DNA of 64,000 nt from Clostridia bacterium (GTDB taxonomy: Bacteria > Bacillota > Clostridia > Oscillospirales > Acutalibacteraceae), in NCBI GenBank assembly GCA_017554405.1, contig JAFZIK010000046.1:79155-143154 (forward strand), in the 5' to 3' direction. A program made the translations under genes and the position numbers. Shown here in pieces: positions 61,200 to 64,000 of this stretch. Each line of letters starts with the position of its first letter. Position 1 is the first letter of the stretch. Below the pieces are notes generated by a model that saw only the letters and a program-made list of their open reading frames with translations, was not told where the DNA came from and searched no databases.

Positions 61200-61943
61200 G
61201 TGCCTCAGGACCGCATAATCGCCAAGATGAACGATTATATGAGCCACCGTGATTATGCGGGTGCCGAGCGCCACCTGCTCTATTGGCTTAATGAAGCAAA
61301 ACTCGGCTGCGACAAGCGCGGCGAGCTGATGATAAGAAACGAGCTTGTAGGTCATTACCGCAAAACCGGAAACCGCGAGGGCGCGTTCGATAACGCCGAA
61401 AAAGCCCTCGCTCTGCTCAGTGAACTCGGTTTCGAGTCTTCAAGGAGCGCGGGCATCACCTATATAAATATAGCGACCGCTTATAACGCTTTCGGCGAAA
61501 ACGAAAAGTCACTCGAGGTTTTCAAAAAAGCCGAGGCCGCCTTTAAGGCACTTAAAAGCTCCGAACCGGACCTTCTCGGCGGGCTATATAACAATATGGC
61601 GCTTACTCTTACCGCGCTCTCCCGTTATGATGAAGCCCTCGGTTATTATGAAAACGCCCTTACTTGTATGGAAAAGGTCAAGGGCGGCGAGCTTGAGCGC
61701 GCCATCACCTATCTTAATATGGCTGATCTTTTTGAGGCGAGCCTGGGCAGCGAGGCGGCAGAAAGCAAGATATCCGATCTGCTCGATAAAGCCTATGACC
61801 TTTTAAACGCACCGGGTCTTCAAAAGAACGGATATTATGCCTTTGTGTGCGAAAAATGCGCCCCCTCATTTTCATATTACGGTTATTTTGCCGCGGCAGA
61901 GGAACTGAACCGGAAAGCGAAGGAAATATATGAAAGGGATTGA
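61200..61943 (+). CDS. Tetratricopeptide-repeat protein (N-terminus lost or restarted at GTG)
   Basis: 247 residues if translation starts at GTG 61200, which has GGAAG about 9 nt upstream. It is all-helical with TPR-like pairs: AGAERHLLYWLNEAKLG, EGAFDNAEKALALLSELGFE, ITYINIATAYNAFGENEKSL, LYNNMALTLTALSRYDEALG and ERAITYLNMADLFEASLG. TPR proteins mediate protein contacts. The C-terminal end overlaps the DUF4125 start by 14 nt. Partner and role unknown; the conserved pairing with DUF4125 suggests a joint function. Confidence 0.75.
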   Translation: MPQDRIIAKMNDYMSHRDYAGAERHLLYWLNEAKLGCDKRGELMIRNELVGHYRKTGNREGAFDNAEKALALLSELGFESSRSAGITYINIATAYNAFGENEKSLEVFKKAEAAFKALKSSEPDLLGGLYNNMALTLTALSRYDEALGYYENALTCMEKVKGGELERAITYLNMADLFEASLGSEAAESKISDLLDKAYDLLNAPGLQKNGYYAFVCEKCAPSFSYYGYFAAAEELNRKAKEIYERD

Positions 61944-62871
61944 ACTTTCCGAAAGGTATTTTAACGAATTCGGCTTGCCGATGCTGAATAACGAGTTTGC
62001 GGATGTTTTGCCTTATCTTGCCTGCGGTATCTTAGGCGGCGGTTCGGAATGCTTCGGGTTTGACGACGGCGTTTCAACCGACCACGATTTTGAAGCCGGC
62101 TTTTGCATATTCCTGCCGGGCGAAGAAACGGTAGACCGGCGCACCGCCTTTTTGCTTGAACGCGCGTATTCAAAGCTTCCAAGCGAGTTTGAGGGCGTTG
62201 CCCGCCCGAAACTGAACCCCGTTGGCGGCGCGCGAAGGGGCGTTATCAGGATAAGTGAATTCTTCGGCGAAAAAACCGGTTCGGCAAATGGGGATCTTAC
62301 TCTTAAAGAGTGGTTGGCGCTGCCCGAACAATCGTTAGCCGAAGCCACCAACGGCAAAGTTTTCTTTGATAACCTCGGCAAGCTTACCGAAATAAGAAAT
62401 AAACTCGCCTATTTTCCCGAGGACGTGCGCCTTAAAAAGCTTGCCGGAAACCTTCTTTTAATGGCGCAATCCGGGCAATATAATTATAAGCGGTGTATCG
62501 ATCACGGCGAGCCGGCGGCGGCTCAGCTTGCGGTATACCAGTTTGTGGATCACGCCATGGCGGCGATATTCCTGCTTAACCGCGTTTATATGCCCTATTA
62601 TAAATGGCGTTTTCGTGCCCTGCGGCAGTTGCCTAAGCTCTCGCTTGAAGCCGAGATAATGGAATACCTTATAACGACCGATAATTCCGAGGCGCTCGCA
62701 GAGGAAAAATACTACGCTATCGAGGGCATAGCGGCTGATATTATTGATGAACTTGCAAATCAGAACCTTACAAAGGCGATCTGCGGCGACCTTGAAAAGC
62801 ACGCCTATTCGGTAAACGACGGCATTGACGATAATGAACTCAGAAATATGCACATTCTCGCGGCGGTTTAG
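61930..62871 (+). CDS. DUF4125 family protein
   Basis: 313 residues. N-terminal LSERYFNEFGLPMLNNEFAD, then YLACGILGGGSECFGFDDGV and STDHDFEAGFCIFLPGEE. The DGVSxDHDF segment looks like a nucleotidyltransferase-type acidic pair (D-x-D near residue 50), but this is my reading and not established for the family. The C-terminal two thirds are helical (VYQFVDHAMAAIFLLNRVY). Coupled to the TPR gene by overlap and followed 8 nt later by the nrdG-like gene. Function unknown. Confidence 0.75.
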   Translation: MKGIELSERYFNEFGLPMLNNEFADVLPYLACGILGGGSECFGFDDGVSTDHDFEAGFCIFLPGEETVDRRTAFLLERAYSKLPSEFEGVARPKLNPVGGARRGVIRISEFFGEKTGSANGDLTLKEWLALPEQSLAEATNGKVFFDNLGKLTEIRNKLAYFPEDVRLKKLAGNLLLMAQSGQYNYKRCIDHGEPAAAQLAVYQFVDHAMAAIFLLNRVYMPYYKWRFRALRQLPKLSLEAEIMEYLITTDNSEALAEEKYYAIEGIAADIIDELANQNLTKAICGDLEKHAYSVNDGIDDNELRNMHILAAV

Positions 62872-62879
62872 GAGGAAGT

Positions 62880-63572
62880 ATGAAATTACACGGAATACAA
62901 AAAATGACCTTGCTTGATTTCCCCGGGTGCGTTTCCTGCACCATATTCCTCGGCGGGTGCGATTTCCGTTGCCCGTTTTGCCACAACTTCGAGCTAATTG
63001 ACGGCACAATGCCCCCCACCCTTGACGAGGATGAATTCATCGAATTTCTAAAAAGCCGCAAAGGTCTGCTTGAGGGCGTTGCAATAACCGGCGGCGAGCC
63101 GCTTATGCATAAGGACCTGCCCGGTCTTATAAGGCGCATCAGCGATACGGGATACCGCGTAAAACTCGATACCAACGGTTATCATCCCGATCTGTTAAAA
63201 AGTATTCTCAATGAGGGTATCGTTGAGTATGTTGCAATGGATATAAAAAACTCGCCCGAAAAATACGCTCTCACCTGCGGGGTCGATCGGGTAGACCTTG
63301 AAAGAATAAAGCAAAGCATTGACCTTTTGATGACCGGCGCGACCGATTATGAATTTCGCACCACCGTTGTAAACGAGCTTCACGATGAGGATGATTTCGT
63401 AAAGATCGGCGAGATGATAAAGGGCGCAAAACGCTATTTTTTGCAGAGGTTTACCGACCGCGATTCGGTCCCTTACGGCAACCTTACTCCCCCGAGCTTT
63501 GATAAAATGCATAAATTTGCCGATATTGCGCGAAAATTTGTGCCAAACACCGAGCTTCGCGGGGTTGAATAG
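62880..63572 (+). CDS. nrdG: Anaerobic ribonucleoside-triphosphate reductase activating protein (radical SAM)
   Basis: Generates the glycyl radical of NrdD using SAM and a 4Fe-4S cluster. 230 residues of the longer NrdG2-type. Cluster motif GGCDFRCPFCHN (C-x3-C-x2-C) at about 26-37, GVAITGGEPLMHKDL near 68 (SAM Gly-rich site), KLDTNGYHPDLL near 97, AMDIKNSPEKY near 118. The ATG follows GGAGGAAG. Placed before nrdD, separated by 152 bp that hold a distinct promoter and NrdR boxes. Confidence 0.92.
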   Translation: MKLHGIQKMTLLDFPGCVSCTIFLGGCDFRCPFCHNFELIDGTMPPTLDEDEFIEFLKSRKGLLEGVAITGGEPLMHKDLPGLIRRISDTGYRVKLDTNGYHPDLLKSILNEGIVEYVAMDIKNSPEKYALTCGVDRVDLERIKQSIDLLMTGATDYEFRTTVVNELHDEDDFVKIGEMIKGAKRYFLQRFTDRDSVPYGNLTPPSFDKMHKFADIARKFVPNTELRGVE

Positions 63573-63581
63573 CGGGTCTTA

Positions 63582-63639
63582 AAACTATATATTGTGGTTT
63601 TGAAAAATATTTTTTAAATATATTGACAAAATATTGTGT
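63582..63639 (+). promoter_or_regulatory. Two NrdR boxes upstream of nrdD
   Basis: Box 1 at 63582-63597 (AAACTATATATTGTGG) matches 14 of 16 positions of acaCwAtATaTwGtgt. Box 2 at 63624-63639 (TGACAAAATATTGTGT) matches 13 of 16. Their centres are 42 bp apart, four helical turns. Box 2 overlaps the -35, which fits repression by NrdR when dATP is plentiful. Confidence 0.8.
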
Positions 63640-63651
63640 TTGTGATAGAAT
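63623..63651 (+). promoter_or_regulatory. Promoter of nrdD
   Basis: TTGACA (63623-63628), 17 bp, TAGAAT (63646-63651) with an extended TG. Confidence 0.85.
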
Positions 63652-63724
63652 ACTATTTGCACCGCCTTAATTGCAGAATATATAAGCAATTTCGGCACAA
63701 CTATAAAAAATAAAGGGGTATATT

Positions 63725-64000
63725 ATGTATCAGGTAGTTAAACGTGACGGCAGCGTTACCGATTTTAATATTTCAAAAATCAGCGCCGCCATTTCAAAGG
63801 CGTTTGAAGCGCAGGGCAAAAATTCTCATCAAAGCGTTATCGATTTGATAGCCATCCGCGTAACGGCTGATTTTGAGCCGAAGATCGTTGACGGCAAGAT
63901 ATCTGTTGAAGCGATCCAGGATAGCGTTGAAAAGGTGCTTTCCGAATCAGGTTATGCCGACGTTGCGAAGGCATACATCCTCTACCGCAAGCAGCGTGAA
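63725..64000 (+). CDS. nrdD: Anaerobic ribonucleoside-triphosphate reductase (5' part)
   Basis: The first 92 codons of the oxygen-sensitive class III reductase, which makes dNTPs. They form an ATP-cone allosteric domain: YQVVKRDGSVTDFNISKISA, then KISVEAIQDSVEKVLSESGY and AKAYILYRKQRE. The ATG follows AAAGGGG. The ORF runs off the right edge. Preceded by a NrdR-controlled promoter and the activase gene. Confidence 0.92.
   Translation, partial: MYQVVKRDGSVTDFNISKISAAISKAFEAQGKNSHQSVIDLIAIRVTADFEPKIVDGKISVEAIQDSVEKVLSESGYADVAKAYILYRKQRE

Overview
This window looks like a chromosome segment of a strictly anaerobic, spore-forming Clostridia bacterium with roughly 45% GC, probably an uncultured gut-type Oscillospirales/Ruminococcaceae relative. 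The support is the gene content: spoIIM, spoVAC, a 59-residue alpha/beta-type SASP, a YtvI-like protein, rubrerythrin, the oxygen-sensitive NrdG/NrdD pair, pyruvate phosphate dikinase, and clostridial families such as DUF4364 and TIGR04086. Promoters are mostly sigma-A-like (TTGACA, 17 bp, TATAAT, often with an extended TG). Placement below class is inference.

Layout. 1-4.0 kb: acyl-CoA synthetase (cut by the left edge) and sodium/solute symporter, divergent from an amidohydrolase. 4.2-8.2 kb: a Xer-like recombinase with altered catalytic residues next to spoIIM, a YmfI-like SDR reductase, a lone spoVAC and a zinc-ribbon membrane protein. 8.3-15.2 kb: trmL, then pgk-tpiA-gpmI and the tldD-tldE protease pair. 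15.3-18.7 kb (minus): SGNH lipoprotein, glycerophosphodiesterase, pyrimidine-nucleoside phosphorylase. 18.8-27 kb: purB, glyA, a divergent P-type ATPase, greA, lysS. 27-31.2 kb: sugar isomerase-like protein, CDP-alcohol phosphatidyltransferase, tRNA-Gly with a repeat region, and an ABC-2 exporter with its AbrB-type regulator. 31.3-38.4 kb: PBP1A, small membrane proteins, queA-tgt-yajC. 38.5-42.3 kb: asd-dapA-dapB and degV. 42.4-49.6 kb: tRNA-Leu with a second repeat array, coaX plus an ECF S-component, ppdK, and an ABC-2 pair. 49.6-54.4 kb: serC-serA-lipoprotein-rubrerythrin and an ArsB/SLC13-type permease. 54.5-60.9 kb: SASP, DUF378, SGNH hydrolase, glycosyltransferase, YtvI-like protein, then pheB-hom-lysC. 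61-64 kb: a TPR gene whose 5' end contains an in-frame amber codon, DUF4125, and nrdG-nrdD with tandem NrdR boxes.

Metabolically the region links lower glycolysis (pgk, tpiA, gpmI, ppdK) with serine/glycine formation (serC, serA, glyA), the aspartate pathway to lysine and threonine (lysC, asd, hom, dapA, dapB), CoA supply (coaX plus a probable pantothenate transporter), and anaerobic dNTP synthesis.

The most unusual structure lies directly 3' of both tRNA genes. Each tRNA is followed by a strong terminator with a TCTAY loop, and then by an array of different mini-hairpins separated by a locus-specific word. The word occurs four times in one orientation and four times inverted, and each array ends in a similar CGGGC/GCCCG hairpin. 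The two arrays share architecture but not sequence. At tRNA-Gly a 21-nt copy of the tRNA 3' end lies between the gene and this array. Other points of interest: three genes whose Shine-Dalgarno sequence sits inside a stem-loop, a P-type ATPase lacking the conserved Asp of the TGDG motif, and a XerC/D homologue with Lys and Gln in place of catalytic Arg and His.
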